Below, piece by piece: positions 1 through 5,999 of a stretch of 10,384 nt of DNA. A model generated the notes under the pieces. It did no database searches. It was given only the letters and a program-made list of their open reading frames with translations, and was not told where the DNA came from. This stretch comes from JBEKYH01 sp049511115 (GTDB taxonomy: Bacteria; Planctomycetota; Phycisphaerae; Tepidisphaerales; Tepidisphaeraceae). The stretch is taken from assembly GCA_049511115.1 (NCBI GenBank), contig JBEKYH010000140.1, positions 1 through 10,384 of the forward strand. Reading direction: 5' to 3'. How positions within the stretch are numbered: position 1 is the first letter of the stretch; every line of letters starts with the position of its first letter. Made by a program: the position numbers and the translations under genes.

Positions 1-281
1 AGGGATCGGCCTGGATGCTCAAGATCATGAACCGCATCGTCGACGGCGGCGGCCGCGCCAAAGACCTCGACATGCTCATGGAACTGGAAAAAACCATGGG
101 CCTCATGCCCGGCACCACCATCTGCGGCCTAGCCGACGGCACCTCCTGGGCCACGCGAACCTTCATCAACAAATACTACGACGAATTCGCCGCCCGCTGC
201 CCTGAACAACCCGTCACCCCCGTAACCATCCGCCGCGGCACGCTGAACGTGGTGACGCCGATGGGGAGCAATACGCGATAG
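1..281 (+). CDS. nuoF: NADH-quinone oxidoreductase subunit F, C-terminal fragment
   Basis: This is the 3' end of the gene for the NADH-binding, FMN-carrying subunit of respiratory complex I, which passes electrons from NADH via FMN to the N3 iron-sulfur cluster at the cytoplasmic face. The open frame enters from the left edge (first full codon at base 3) as GSAWMLKIMNRIVDGGG. This matches the stretch right after the CxxCREG cluster-ligand motif of NuoF, so the cluster cysteines and the FMN/NADH domain lie outside the window. The helical end (KDLDMLMELEKTMGL, then GTTICGLADG and FINKYYDEFAARCP) is typical of the C-terminal domain. About 20 further residues follow, ending MGSNTR, a somewhat long poorly conserved tail. 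The stop is TAG at 279-281. The next gene is a Uma2-family gene and not nuoG, so this is probably the end of a nuo segment. The family call is confident; bacterial NAD-dependent hydrogenase or formate dehydrogenase beta subunits share this domain and cannot be fully excluded. Confidence 0.85.
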   Translation, partial: GSAWMLKIMNRIVDGGGRAKDLDMLMELEKTMGLMPGTTICGLADGTSWATRTFINKYYDEFAARCPEQPVTPVTIRRGTLNVVTPMGSNTR

Positions 282-282
282 C

Positions 283-1032
283 ATGGCGCCGCCGAAGCGA
301 AAGCCCAACATGACACTGCTCGATTCATTTCCGCATGGGTCAAAGGGACGAACGCGCCGAAATGGACTTCCACCCGCGCCTCGTAGCGATGCCGATCTAA
401 ATGAGCTGTGGAAACTGGCGGAACGTCTTGACGGCCGGCCCTTGCCCGGGGTGCGCGCCGGCGAGGAAGAATTCGAAGCCTGGACGGATCAGACCTTCCA
501 TGCCGAATGGATTGACGGGGAGGTTATTCTCTTGTCGCCGTCTAACATCCCGCACATCAAATTAAATGTCTGGCTATGCCGCTTGATCGAAGAGATCGCC
601 GAATCCGGCGACGGCGGCACGACGCTGTTTGAGCCGCAAGTCCGCCTGGCCCGCGTGAAGCAGCGCCGAAATCCCGACGTCGTCTACGTCGCACCCGCGC
701 ACGAAAGCATCATCAAGGAGACGCACATCGACGGCGCTCCTGACCTGGTCATGGAGATCGTCTCTCCCGACAGTCAGTCGCGCGACTGGCGCGAAAAGTA
801 CGCCGCGTACGAACAGGGCGGCGTCCGCGAGTATTGGGTGATTGATACGCAATCCCGCCGCGTCGAGGCGTACACTCTGAGCCGCGCCGGGAAATTTAAT
901 CTTATCCCCGAGAACGAAGGCGTGATTCAGTCGAAAGTTCTACGGAAGCTCTGTTTGCAACCGCAGTGGCTGTGGAAATCGCCTCTGCCCAGGATTGCCG
1001 AAGTCGCCAAAGAGCTCGGCCTGCGCCGCTGA
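283..1032 (+). CDS. Uma2-family (DUF820) PD-(D/E)XK nuclease-like protein
   Basis: A 249-residue protein of the Uma2 family, a restriction-endonuclease-like fold found in many copies in cyanobacteria and planctomycetes. The cellular role is unknown; nuclease activity is assumed from the fold only. The domain spans roughly residues 60-225. Expected active-site positions are visible: E80 in WIDGE, D132 in RNPDVVYV, E158 in PDLVMEIVSPD, and K172 in REKYAAYEQGGVREYWVID, the family's best-known signature. Residues 1-55 are charged, proline-rich and outside the domain. The start is uncertain. ATG 283 lies one base after the nuoF stop with a GGGGAG stretch 14 bases upstream, which is rather far; ATG 310 is in frame and would remove nine residues. 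The tight spacing suggests co-transcription with nuoF, though a functional link is unlikely. The stop codon sits inside a strong hairpin shared with the converging thioredoxin gene. Confidence 0.88.
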   Translation: MAPPKRKPNMTLLDSFPHGSKGRTRRNGLPPAPRSDADLNELWKLAERLDGRPLPGVRAGEEEFEAWTDQTFHAEWIDGEVILLSPSNIPHIKLNVWLCRLIEEIAESGDGGTTLFEPQVRLARVKQRRNPDVVYVAPAHESIIKETHIDGAPDLVMEIVSPDSQSRDWREKYAAYEQGGVREYWVIDTQSRRVEAYTLSRAGKFNLIPENEGVIQSKVLRKLCLQPQWLWKSPLPRIAEVAKELGLRR

Positions 1033-1045
1033 TATCCGGCGGCGC
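1023..1045. terminator. GC-rich hairpin between convergent genes
   Basis: GCGCCGC (1023-1029) and GCGGCGC (1039-1045) are perfect inverted arms. A T-G wobble pair and a G-C pair extend the stem to nine pairs around a five-base loop. It spans the Uma2 stop codon and ends two bases before the stop of the converging thioredoxin gene, a good place for a bidirectional terminator. There is no T-run on either side, so it would not be a classical intrinsic terminator; it may instead protect 3' ends. Confidence 0.4.
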
Positions 1046-1046
1046 C

Positions 1047-1496
1047 TCACGACTCAGGAATTGTTTCCCCCTTCATCCATCCCACAAACATCTTCGGCGG
1101 CAGCGCCCCCACGATCGCGCGCACAACATTTCCCTTGTTATCCAAAACAACAAACAACGGTATTGCCTTATCTGCCTCATACTCCTTCACCAAATCCGCA
1201 TTCGCCGGATCATCCACATCCAGCTTCACCGCGATATACGGGCTCAATTCCGCCGCCACGTCCCGGTCGGCCCATGTCGTCGTCTTCAGCGATTGGCATG
1301 GCCCGCACCATGTCGCCGTGAAGTACAGAAACAGCGGCTTCCCCGTCTGTTTCGCTTCCGTTTCTGCAAATGAATAATTATCCCACCAGGGGATGATTTC
1401 CTTGGGCTGCATCGCGCGCCCCACGCCGATGTAAGCCGCCGTCGCGACGACCGCGATGAACACCAGCAGAAAACGTTTGCGCAAACTCTTGACCAT
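1047..1496 (-). CDS. Membrane-anchored thioredoxin-fold protein
   Basis: A 149-residue thiol-disulfide oxidoreductase, probably tethered to the cytoplasmic membrane with its domain outside. The N-terminus is basic (MVKSLRKR) and followed by a hydrophobic helix at about residues 9-26; no clear cleavage site follows, so I read it as an anchor. The thioredoxin domain starts near residue 38 and has the WCGPC active site (residues 63-67) in FLYFTATWCGPCQSLKTTTW, plus the cis-proline region AIPLFVVLD with P113. The pattern resembles the DsbD gamma domain or thioredoxin_7 group more than cytoplasmic TrxA. WCGPC favours a reducing role, for example supplying electrons to extracytoplasmic thiols or cytochrome maturation; the substrate is not visible. 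It lies 12 bases after the polytopic membrane gene, with a GAGG ribosome-binding site four bases before ATG 1496, so it is the last gene of a minus-strand operon. Confidence 0.9.
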   Translation of the reverse strand: MVKSLRKRFLLVFIAVVATAAYIGVGRAMQPKEIIPWWDNYSFAETEAKQTGKPLFLYFTATWCGPCQSLKTTTWADRDVAAELSPYIAVKLDVDDPANADLVKEYEADKAIPLFVVLDNKGNVVRAIVGALPPKMFVGWMKGETIPES

Positions 1497-1508
1497 CGGG
1501 CCTCGGTA

Positions 1509-2642
1509 TCAATCCGTCGTCAATCTCATCTTAGGCTGACCCTTCGGCATAAACCCCGCCAAAACCACGATCGCCACTCCCGGCACAAGCCACACCATTT
1601 GCCGCTCAATGTACGCCAGCCAATACATCGGCATCGCCACGATCACTGCGGCCAGCCAGGTCGACAATCGCCCCCGTCCAAAAATGCAAATCCACACATA
1701 CGCCGGAAAAACCAGGCCGTAAAACGCCATGAAACAGCGATAGCCAATTTCCGCGAGACTCAAGCCGCGATACGAGAAATCCGTGCTCAGGCAGAACATG
1801 CCAAACAGCGCCGCCATCACAACGACGACCGCCATTTCCATCAGCCCCGGCAAATTGCGCCGTTGCACAACCGCCTTGCCATGCAGCACCAACTTCAACA
1901 TCGTCTGCGCCACCAGATGAATCCCCAGCGGCACCGCGACGATTGTTCCCAGCGGAACATTCAAATGCGCGAGCCAACCCGTATAGCTGAGCGTGAAGAC
2001 AATCATGGCCAGAAACACCACGCCAAACCCAACGGCAAACGCGACGCGCCCTCCCGCCGGCGAAGTCGACTGTCGCGCCTGGTGAAACGTCAGATCGAGA
2101 TAAGGGCACAGCATCAGCCCAAACGTGCAAACCAGCGCCACATAAAAAAGATCCGGTCCCGGCGCGACCGCTGCGGGGAATCTGGGAATCACTCCGCGAT
2201 TAAAAAGCACGACTGCCGCCACGACCGAGGTCGCCGTCACCAGCGCCGCCGCCAGTAGATCGCCGTTCCGCACCACCATTAAAACCGCCAGCACCGCAAA
2301 CAGCACCAGCCAGTTCATCTGCGGCGGGCCTGCGATCTCTCGAATGAACGACGCGTAGAAAAATGCGTGAAACGAAAGCGTGACGATCGAAAACCATTCA
2401 CACGCCAGCGCATGCCGCCGCACCATCGCCCGGCTCGCGCTCGCATCCGGCAGCACCCACGCCATCGCCGCCGCCCCGATCACATTCGGCACGGCAAATA
2501 CCACCCACGCCCACGCGCCAAAATCGCGCACTAACAGCACCGGCAGGAACATGCCGATGCACCACGTCCACGACGCGCCCAGGAAAACGGCCCACGCCAG
2601 CGGCGCCGCGCGAGACTGGAGCGACGGGCCGCCGGATGTCAT
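1509..2642 (-). CDS. Polytopic membrane protein of unknown family
   Basis: A 377-residue integral membrane protein that I do not recognise with confidence. Hydrophobic stretches suggest 10-12 helices, at about residues 14-37, 42-63, 82-100, 110-125, 128-147, 163-183, 199-220, 228-251, 267-285, 300-321, 328-344 and 349-364. Features to note are SWTWCIGMFLP in the first helix, VPNVIGAAAMAW in the second, and LMLCPYLDLTFHQAR (residues 176-190), where charged and polar residues follow a Pro in the membrane. This recalls, weakly, transporters of the APC/LeuT-like or sodium:solute symporter type, but no diagnostic motif is certain. Its ATG overlaps the stop of the upstream hotdog gene (ATGA, 2639-2642), which implies translational coupling. 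AGGA lies three bases before the start. The thioredoxin gene follows 12 bases downstream. Codon use and GC content look like those of its neighbours. Confidence 0.8.
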   Translation of the reverse strand: MTSGGPSLQSRAAPLAWAVFLGASWTWCIGMFLPVLLVRDFGAWAWVVFAVPNVIGAAAMAWVLPDASASRAMVRRHALACEWFSIVTLSFHAFFYASFIREIAGPPQMNWLVLFAVLAVLMVVRNGDLLAAALVTATSVVAAVVLFNRGVIPRFPAAVAPGPDLFYVALVCTFGLMLCPYLDLTFHQARQSTSPAGGRVAFAVGFGVVFLAMIVFTLSYTGWLAHLNVPLGTIVAVPLGIHLVAQTMLKLVLHGKAVVQRRNLPGLMEMAVVVVMAALFGMFCLSTDFSYRGLSLAEIGYRCFMAFYGLVFPAYVWICIFGRGRLSTWLAAVIVAMPMYWLAYIERQMVWLVPGVAIVVLAGFMPKGQPKMRLTTD

Positions 2643-3319
2643 TTATCCTGCCGCCGCGCCTTCTTGGCTTTGTGATGAACTTTGGGAGTGACGTGAAAAA
2701 TCGCCTCGCAGCGCCCAATCCGTTTGTCGCGCTGGCCGGGCCGATTCACCTGCTGCAGGATTTCCATGTCCAACGTGATATTGAATTCCGTCTTGGCCGC
2801 GATCAACTCCTTCAGGTTTTCGCGCGGCGTCATTTTGTACAACGCCGGCCCGTAACACGGCCGCAGAAACGTGTAATTAAGCTGCTTGCAGACGACCGTG
2901 TAGTCCCCGCCGCAAATGCCAAAGACATACATGCCCCCCGCGATTTCGCTGTTGGCCAGCAGCGCCCCGCCGGCCATCGCGTGATACCAGTTGCGGTTAA
3001 ACCGCCGGAAGGGGAGCACTGCCGCGTACGTCTGCGCATCCATCGCCTTCATGCGAATGCCGCTGAAAAAGGCATAGGGCAGCCAGATCAGCGAGCAGAT
3101 GCGCTGCCAAAACGTATCGCGCACCGAAAGGCGGCTGATGAACGCTTCGATTTTATCGGACCATCGCGCGATGCGCCCGGTGGTAGGGGGTGAGAATTGG
3201 CTGCCTGGCCGCGGCGGCGATTCAACCTCCGACGGAACCCGCGCCAAAGGCTGCGGCGCCTCCGCCATCCCCATTTCGGCAGGGGGGCTGACAGGAGATT
3301 CGATCTTCAGTGTGCTCAT
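2639..3319 (-). CDS. Hotdog-fold protein, DUF4442 / PaaI-thioesterase-like
   Basis: A 226-residue protein whose C-terminal two thirds resemble the DUF4442/PaaI-like hotdog thioesterases, which hydrolyse acyl-CoA or related thioesters in the cytoplasm. The key segment is LPFRRFNRNWYHAMAGGALLANSE (residues 102-125), equivalent to the hotdog helix motif with a conserved HxxxGG (H113, G117, G118) and an acidic residue, E125, in the helix. It is followed by beta-rich sequence (YTVVCKQLNYTFLRP and a later TEFNITLDMEILQQV). Residues 1-50 are proline-rich, probably disordered and not part of the fold. I chose ATG 3319; the frame stays open up to a TTG at 3397, which would add 26 unconserved residues and lies upstream of the candidate -10 box. 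The C-terminus is basic (HHKAKKARRQDK). Its stop overlaps the start of the next membrane gene. The substrate is unknown. Confidence 0.7.
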   Translation of the reverse strand: MSTLKIESPVSPPAEMGMAEAPQPLARVPSEVESPPRPGSQFSPPTTGRIARWSDKIEAFISRLSVRDTFWQRICSLIWLPYAFFSGIRMKAMDAQTYAAVLPFRRFNRNWYHAMAGGALLANSEIAGGMYVFGICGGDYTVVCKQLNYTFLRPCYGPALYKMTPRENLKELIAAKTEFNITLDMEILQQVNRPGQRDKRIGRCEAIFHVTPKVHHKAKKARRQDK

Positions 3320-3362
3320 CGGCCAAACCGCCAAAGAACGACTGCCAAACGTCGCAGTCTCA

Positions 3363-3391
3363 TTCTTACCCGATCGCGGCGGGGCTGTCAG
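3363..3391 (-). promoter_or_regulatory. Candidate sigma-70-type promoter for the hotdog gene
   Basis: Read on the minus strand, CTGACA (3391-3386) and TAAGAA (3368-3363) are separated by exactly 17 bases. The first matches TTGACA in five of six positions; the second matches TATAAT in only three, so it is a weak candidate. Transcription would begin near 3356 and give a leader of about 37 bases before ATG 3319. Confidence 0.3.
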
Positions 3392-3420
3392 CAACAATTT
3401 ATTGACAGTCTGGCGTCAAT
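3385..3420. repeat. Three alternating GTCA/TGAC half-sites (two inverted repeats)
   Basis: CTGTCA (3385-3390) and TGACAG (3403-3408) form one perfect inverted repeat with a 12-base spacer. ATTGAC (3401-3406) and GTCAAT (3415-3420) form a second with an 8-base spacer, sharing the middle half-site. The cluster runs from the 3' end of the DUF2231 gene to the -35 box of the candidate promoter for the hotdog gene, which suits an operator. A weak hairpin after the DUF2231 gene is the alternative reading. Confidence 0.4.
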
Positions 3421-4567
3421 GCCCCACCTGCGCCGCCACCTCCGCCGAAGGATTAAAGCGCGTCAGCGGCCCGGAATCCATGTCATACATCATGAGCACG
3501 CCTATCCATATTTGTGCGGCTATGGCTGCCATAATGATCAGCCCCACCACCCCAATAAGCATCGGGTTTTTGGCTCGCCAGCGCGCCGCAGGAATCAGCA
3601 GCGCGCCTAACGCGATGATCCCACCCCCGAGGAGCAGATGCACCAAAGTGCGAGCCCCATTCGCCGGGTCTTTGCGGTAGGGGGCCCAGATAGCCGATTG
3701 GAACGCCGCCCGCACATTCCACAATGGCGTCTCCAGATCATGCGCAAAGACATACCACCCAACCGCCAGCGTCCCCAGCCCCGCCAATACAGCGACCGAC
3801 CAGAATAACGCCGCCGGCGCGACCTGGATGGCCGTCGCCTCGTCATACGGCTGGTCTTCCTCCCTCGCCCGCGGCCTGGGCTGATGAAGCTGCTTCGATT
3901 TCTGCAATGAAAACCCCAGCGCCGCCGCCAGCAGGGCAAAGAAAATGCCGGCGGCAATCAGATGGGTCTGCATGGTATCGACGTAATACTCTAGCTCCAG
4001 TTCCGCCCTATCCTTTGGCTCAGCCGCCGCTACCTGGGCGTGATAATCCGCCTCCAGTTTCTCCGCTTGGTCCTGGCTCTTGGTGGAGAACTGCGTGCGG
4101 GAAATGATTTCGCCGGCATTGTAAGCGCCGAACGTCATCAGCGCCATCGACGCCAGGAAAGCCGCCATCAAAGGAAACCCCACGCGATCAGGAAAATGCG
4201 GCGAAGATCCCAGATACGCAATCGCCGCCAATGTCGCCAGCGCCGTGCCGAACCCCGCAAACAAAACGTGCCGATTGAGCAGTTGCATTTGCAGCGCCGT
4301 TAATTTAGCGGCGCTGCGCACATCCGCCCACGGCCCGCCGCCCCCGCCGGCCATCTGCTGCATGACATCGAATTTGGCAAATATGCCGCTCGTCGCCGCC
4401 GGGATGCTGGCCAGCGCGCCAATCAGGATCATCCAGCGTCCCGCCACGCGGACAGAACTGGTCGACCAGAGGAACCCAAACATCTCGATCAACAAACCCA
4501 ATCCAAGCAGAGCCAGCGGATAGTGAATGAGAATGACGTGGTAGTTCGGATTTATCAGGCGGATCAA
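3416..4567 (-). CDS. DUF2231-domain polytopic membrane protein
   Basis: A 383-residue integral membrane protein whose N-terminus carries the DUF2231 pattern: NPNYHVILIHYPLALLGLGLL, with two histidines flanking the first helix, then a second helix ending in PAATSGIFAKFD. The family's biochemical role is not established; the paired histidines recall haem- or metal-binding membrane proteins, which is inference. About eight helices are visible. A charged central stretch rich in Glu/Lys/Ala (FSTKSQDQAEKLEADYHAQ and on) is probably a soluble helix or coiled coil between two membrane halves, and a glycine run follows DVMQQMA. I chose TTG 4567: AAGGA lies six bases upstream (4578-4574) and the protein then starts directly at the domain. 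A farther TTG at 4612 would add 15 unconserved residues and would lie only a few bases from the predicted transcript start. Second gene of the minus-strand block. Confidence 0.8.
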   Translation of the reverse strand: MIRLINPNYHVILIHYPLALLGLGLLIEMFGFLWSTSSVRVAGRWMILIGALASIPAATSGIFAKFDVMQQMAGGGGGPWADVRSAAKLTALQMQLLNRHVLFAGFGTALATLAAIAYLGSSPHFPDRVGFPLMAAFLASMALMTFGAYNAGEIISRTQFSTKSQDQAEKLEADYHAQVAAAEPKDRAELELEYYVDTMQTHLIAAGIFFALLAAALGFSLQKSKQLHQPRPRAREEDQPYDEATAIQVAPAALFWSVAVLAGLGTLAVGWYVFAHDLETPLWNVRAAFQSAIWAPYRKDPANGARTLVHLLLGGGIIALGALLIPAARWRAKNPMLIGVVGLIIMAAIAAQIWIGVLMMYDMDSGPLTRFNPSAEVAAQVGH

Positions 4568-4573
4568 AGCAGT

Positions 4574-4578
4574 TCCTT
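4574..4578 (-). promoter_or_regulatory. Ribosome-binding site fixing a TTG start
   Basis: AAGGA on the minus strand, six bases before TTG 4567. It is the only good Shine-Dalgarno sequence near the 5' end of the DUF2231 gene and decides the start; no in-frame ATG exists in this region. Confidence 0.6.
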
Positions 4579-4590
4579 TCCATCGGACCA

Positions 4591-4623
4591 GGCGCGTAGC
4601 GCCAACCGCCAACGCGTTACGCG
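4591..4623. repeat. Two short palindromes in the DUF2231 leader
   Basis: GGCGC-GTA-GCGCC (4591-4603) and CGCGT-T-ACGCG (4613-4623) are perfect short inverted repeats. The second overlaps an 8-base palindrome AACGCGTT (4611-4618), at the place where transcription from the TATAAT box just upstream would start. They could be an operator or small hairpins in the 5' untranslated region. Confidence 0.35.
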
Positions 4624-4624
4624 C

Positions 4625-4630
4625 ATTATA
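4625..4630 (-). promoter_or_regulatory. Perfect -10 box (TATAAT) before the DUF2231 gene
   Basis: TATAAT on the minus strand at 4630-4625, in an otherwise GC-rich gap. No good -35 box is seen at 16-18 bases. Transcription would begin near 4618 and give a leader of about 50 bases to TTG 4567, so the DUF2231 gene may have its own promoter besides read-through from the upstream gene. Confidence 0.45.
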
Positions 4631-4642
4631 CTATCAACCCCA

Positions 4643-5821
4643 TCACGGGTGATCCTTCAAATCCTTACGAATCTCCTCCAGCGTCAGCGCCGTGTACGCT
4701 GTCACCAGAACGGGATTATCTTCCATCCATTTTTTTTGGCCCACGAAACTGCCGTCGCTCTTTTGCAGTGCCGCCAGCTTCGTCGCCAATTCAGCCCGCC
4801 AATCATGCCGGCGACCGGTCGAGTCAACAATGATCGGCTCACCATAGGCATGGAGCGCCTTGGCCATGGTGTAATAATAGTAATAAAGCCCGCCCTTGGC
4901 ATTATCCGGCCCCGCCTCAGCCATGCCGGGGTTTTCATCCACCGTGAAATTCTTCCCGACCCAGCTCCACGCCGCCTTCACGCGCGGGTCATCCTTGGAC
5001 AACCCCGCGTAGATCATGCTCTTCAATCCCGCGTAGGTCATGCTGCCATAACTGCGGAAAATCGTGCGCCCGCTCGCATCCTTGTATTCTCCGGCGGGGT
5101 CACCGCCCGAAACGCCGTTATCGAGATAAACAAACCCGCCGTCGTCGCCGGCCCACTTCTGGTCGTTGGTTTCCGAAGCATTCTGACAGCGGCTGGCAAA
5201 CTTCATCGCCGCCACAAACGCCGGATCATCCGCTTTGACTCCCGCCTCGTGCAGCGCCTCCAGCGCCCACTGCGTGTTCGATAAATCCGGCCTGCCGTTC
5301 TTGCCGTATCCAAAACCTCCATAACGCGGATCGTCCGGCGTCACCTTCAGCTTCCCCGCCCCTTCGATTTTGTCCGACCATTGCAACGATCGCAGGTAGG
5401 CCAGCGCCTTGGCAATGGCCGATTTGTATTCCGCCTCTTTGGAGACGGCCAGCGCCGAGATGGCGATTGCCGTATTGTAATTCGCCAGAGCGTCCTCATA
5501 AATCCCGCCGTTCTCAAGCTGAAAGCTGAGCAACTTGTCGAATCCCTTGTCGAGAAACGGCATGTCCGCGTCAAAGCGCTCATCTTCCATGAACGACTTG
5601 AGCACCAGCGCCGTCACGCCCGGCGGATCGACTTCTCCCTGCCATCCATGATCCGGCTTTTGCTGCGTCTTGAGATAATCAAACGCCTTGTCCACAACTG
5701 CCGTCGCAGTCGCCATCGTCCCGCTGGGTTGCGTATCGGCGTCGGCGCCGCGCGCTCGATCGCCCAGCAAGAGACCGGCGCAAAGAATCACGCTCAACGC
5801 GATCAAGAAAGGGTGGCGCAT
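4643..5821 (-). CDS. Secreted prenyltransferase/squalene-oxidase repeat protein
   Basis: A 392-residue exported protein built of alpha-helical hairpin repeats, as in the alpha/alpha toroid of terpene cyclases and prenyltransferases. Residues 1-26 look like a signal peptide (MRHPFLIALSVILCAGLLLG, then RARGADA). Six repeats are visible: GWQ...VTALVLKSF (59-77), FQLENGGIYED...AIAISAL (100-124), YGGFGYG...SNTQWALEAL (167-190), GGFVYL...SMTYAGLKSMI (228-270), GGLYYYYYTMAKAL (310-323) and SDGSFVG...VTAYTALTLEE (355-383). I see neither the DxDD acid motif of squalene-hopene cyclases nor clear zinc ligands of protein prenyltransferases, so a cyclase role is unlikely; planctomycetes carry many such non-enzymatic-looking exported relatives. 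ATG 5821 is preceded by GGGAG at four bases. The frame stays open to 5944, but that extension only translates a REP-like repeat and would bury the signal peptide. Confidence 0.85.
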   Translation of the reverse strand: MRHPFLIALSVILCAGLLLGDRARGADADTQPSGTMATATAVVDKAFDYLKTQQKPDHGWQGEVDPPGVTALVLKSFMEDERFDADMPFLDKGFDKLLSFQLENGGIYEDALANYNTAIAISALAVSKEAEYKSAIAKALAYLRSLQWSDKIEGAGKLKVTPDDPRYGGFGYGKNGRPDLSNTQWALEALHEAGVKADDPAFVAAMKFASRCQNASETNDQKWAGDDGGFVYLDNGVSGGDPAGEYKDASGRTIFRSYGSMTYAGLKSMIYAGLSKDDPRVKAAWSWVGKNFTVDENPGMAEAGPDNAKGGLYYYYYTMAKALHAYGEPIIVDSTGRRHDWRAELATKLAALQKSDGSFVGQKKWMEDNPVLVTAYTALTLEEIRKDLKDHP

Positions 5822-5851
5822 AACACTCCCGGTTGGAGGCCCTAACTCATG

Positions 5852-5857
5852 TTTATA
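5852..5857 (-). promoter_or_regulatory. Candidate -10 box for the toroid protein gene
   Basis: TATAAA on the minus strand at 5857-5852 lies 30 bases before ATG 5821, giving a leader of about 24 bases that holds the GGGAG ribosome-binding site. The -35 position is GC-rich without a match, so this is tentative. Confidence 0.28.
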
Positions 5858-5876
5858 GTGGCCCGGCTCTTTACCC

Positions 5877-5913
5877 CCTCGCCCTGTACCCAGGGAGAGG
5901 ACTGGGGTGAGGG
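5877..5913. repeat. REP-like intergenic hairpin element
   Basis: CCTCGCCCTG (5877-5886) and CAGGGAGAGG (5891-5900) pair around a TACC loop with a single internal mismatch, followed by ACTGGGGTGAGGG (5901-5913). This layout, a CCCTC-type stem with a trailing GGGGTGAGGG, is that of the short palindromic elements scattered between genes in many GC-rich bacteria. When translated they give spurious peptides such as the LTPVLSLGTGRG seen here on the minus strand. It sits between the divergent toroid and RidA genes. Copy number in this genome cannot be judged from one window. Confidence 0.55.
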
Positions 5914-5999
5914 TTCTTCGCCTTTCGTCGCAATTCAGCGTCACACCCCAGTTGGATGTTGTTTGTCATTTTACCCGCGCGCAGGTTCAATGGCGCATC

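Noticed and set aside
1599..2258. Plus-strand open frame (219 codons) rich in Arg, His and Gln
   Set aside because: Antisense to the polytopic membrane gene; the Arg/His/Gln bias is what the complement of a hydrophobic membrane protein gene gives.
3319..3397. N-terminal extension of the hotdog protein from a TTG codon at 3397
   Set aside because: No ribosome-binding site, unconserved sequence, and it spans the candidate promoter; ATG 3319 is preferred, though not proven.
4360..4390. Glycine-run region of the DUF2231 gene as a frameshift or repeat expansion
   Set aside because: The frame stays open and conserved-looking on both sides; it is just a GGGGG loop between helices.
4523..5284. Long plus-strand open frame (253 codons) antisense to the DUF2231 and toroid genes
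   Set aside because: It has arginine-rich, low-complexity composition, crosses a gene boundary and the promoter region, and lies opposite well-supported genes; it is a GC-rich shadow frame.
5822..5999. Possible small gene or non-coding RNA in the divergent gap
   Set aside because: The open frames here only translate the REP-like element, and no separate promoter-terminator pair is seen.
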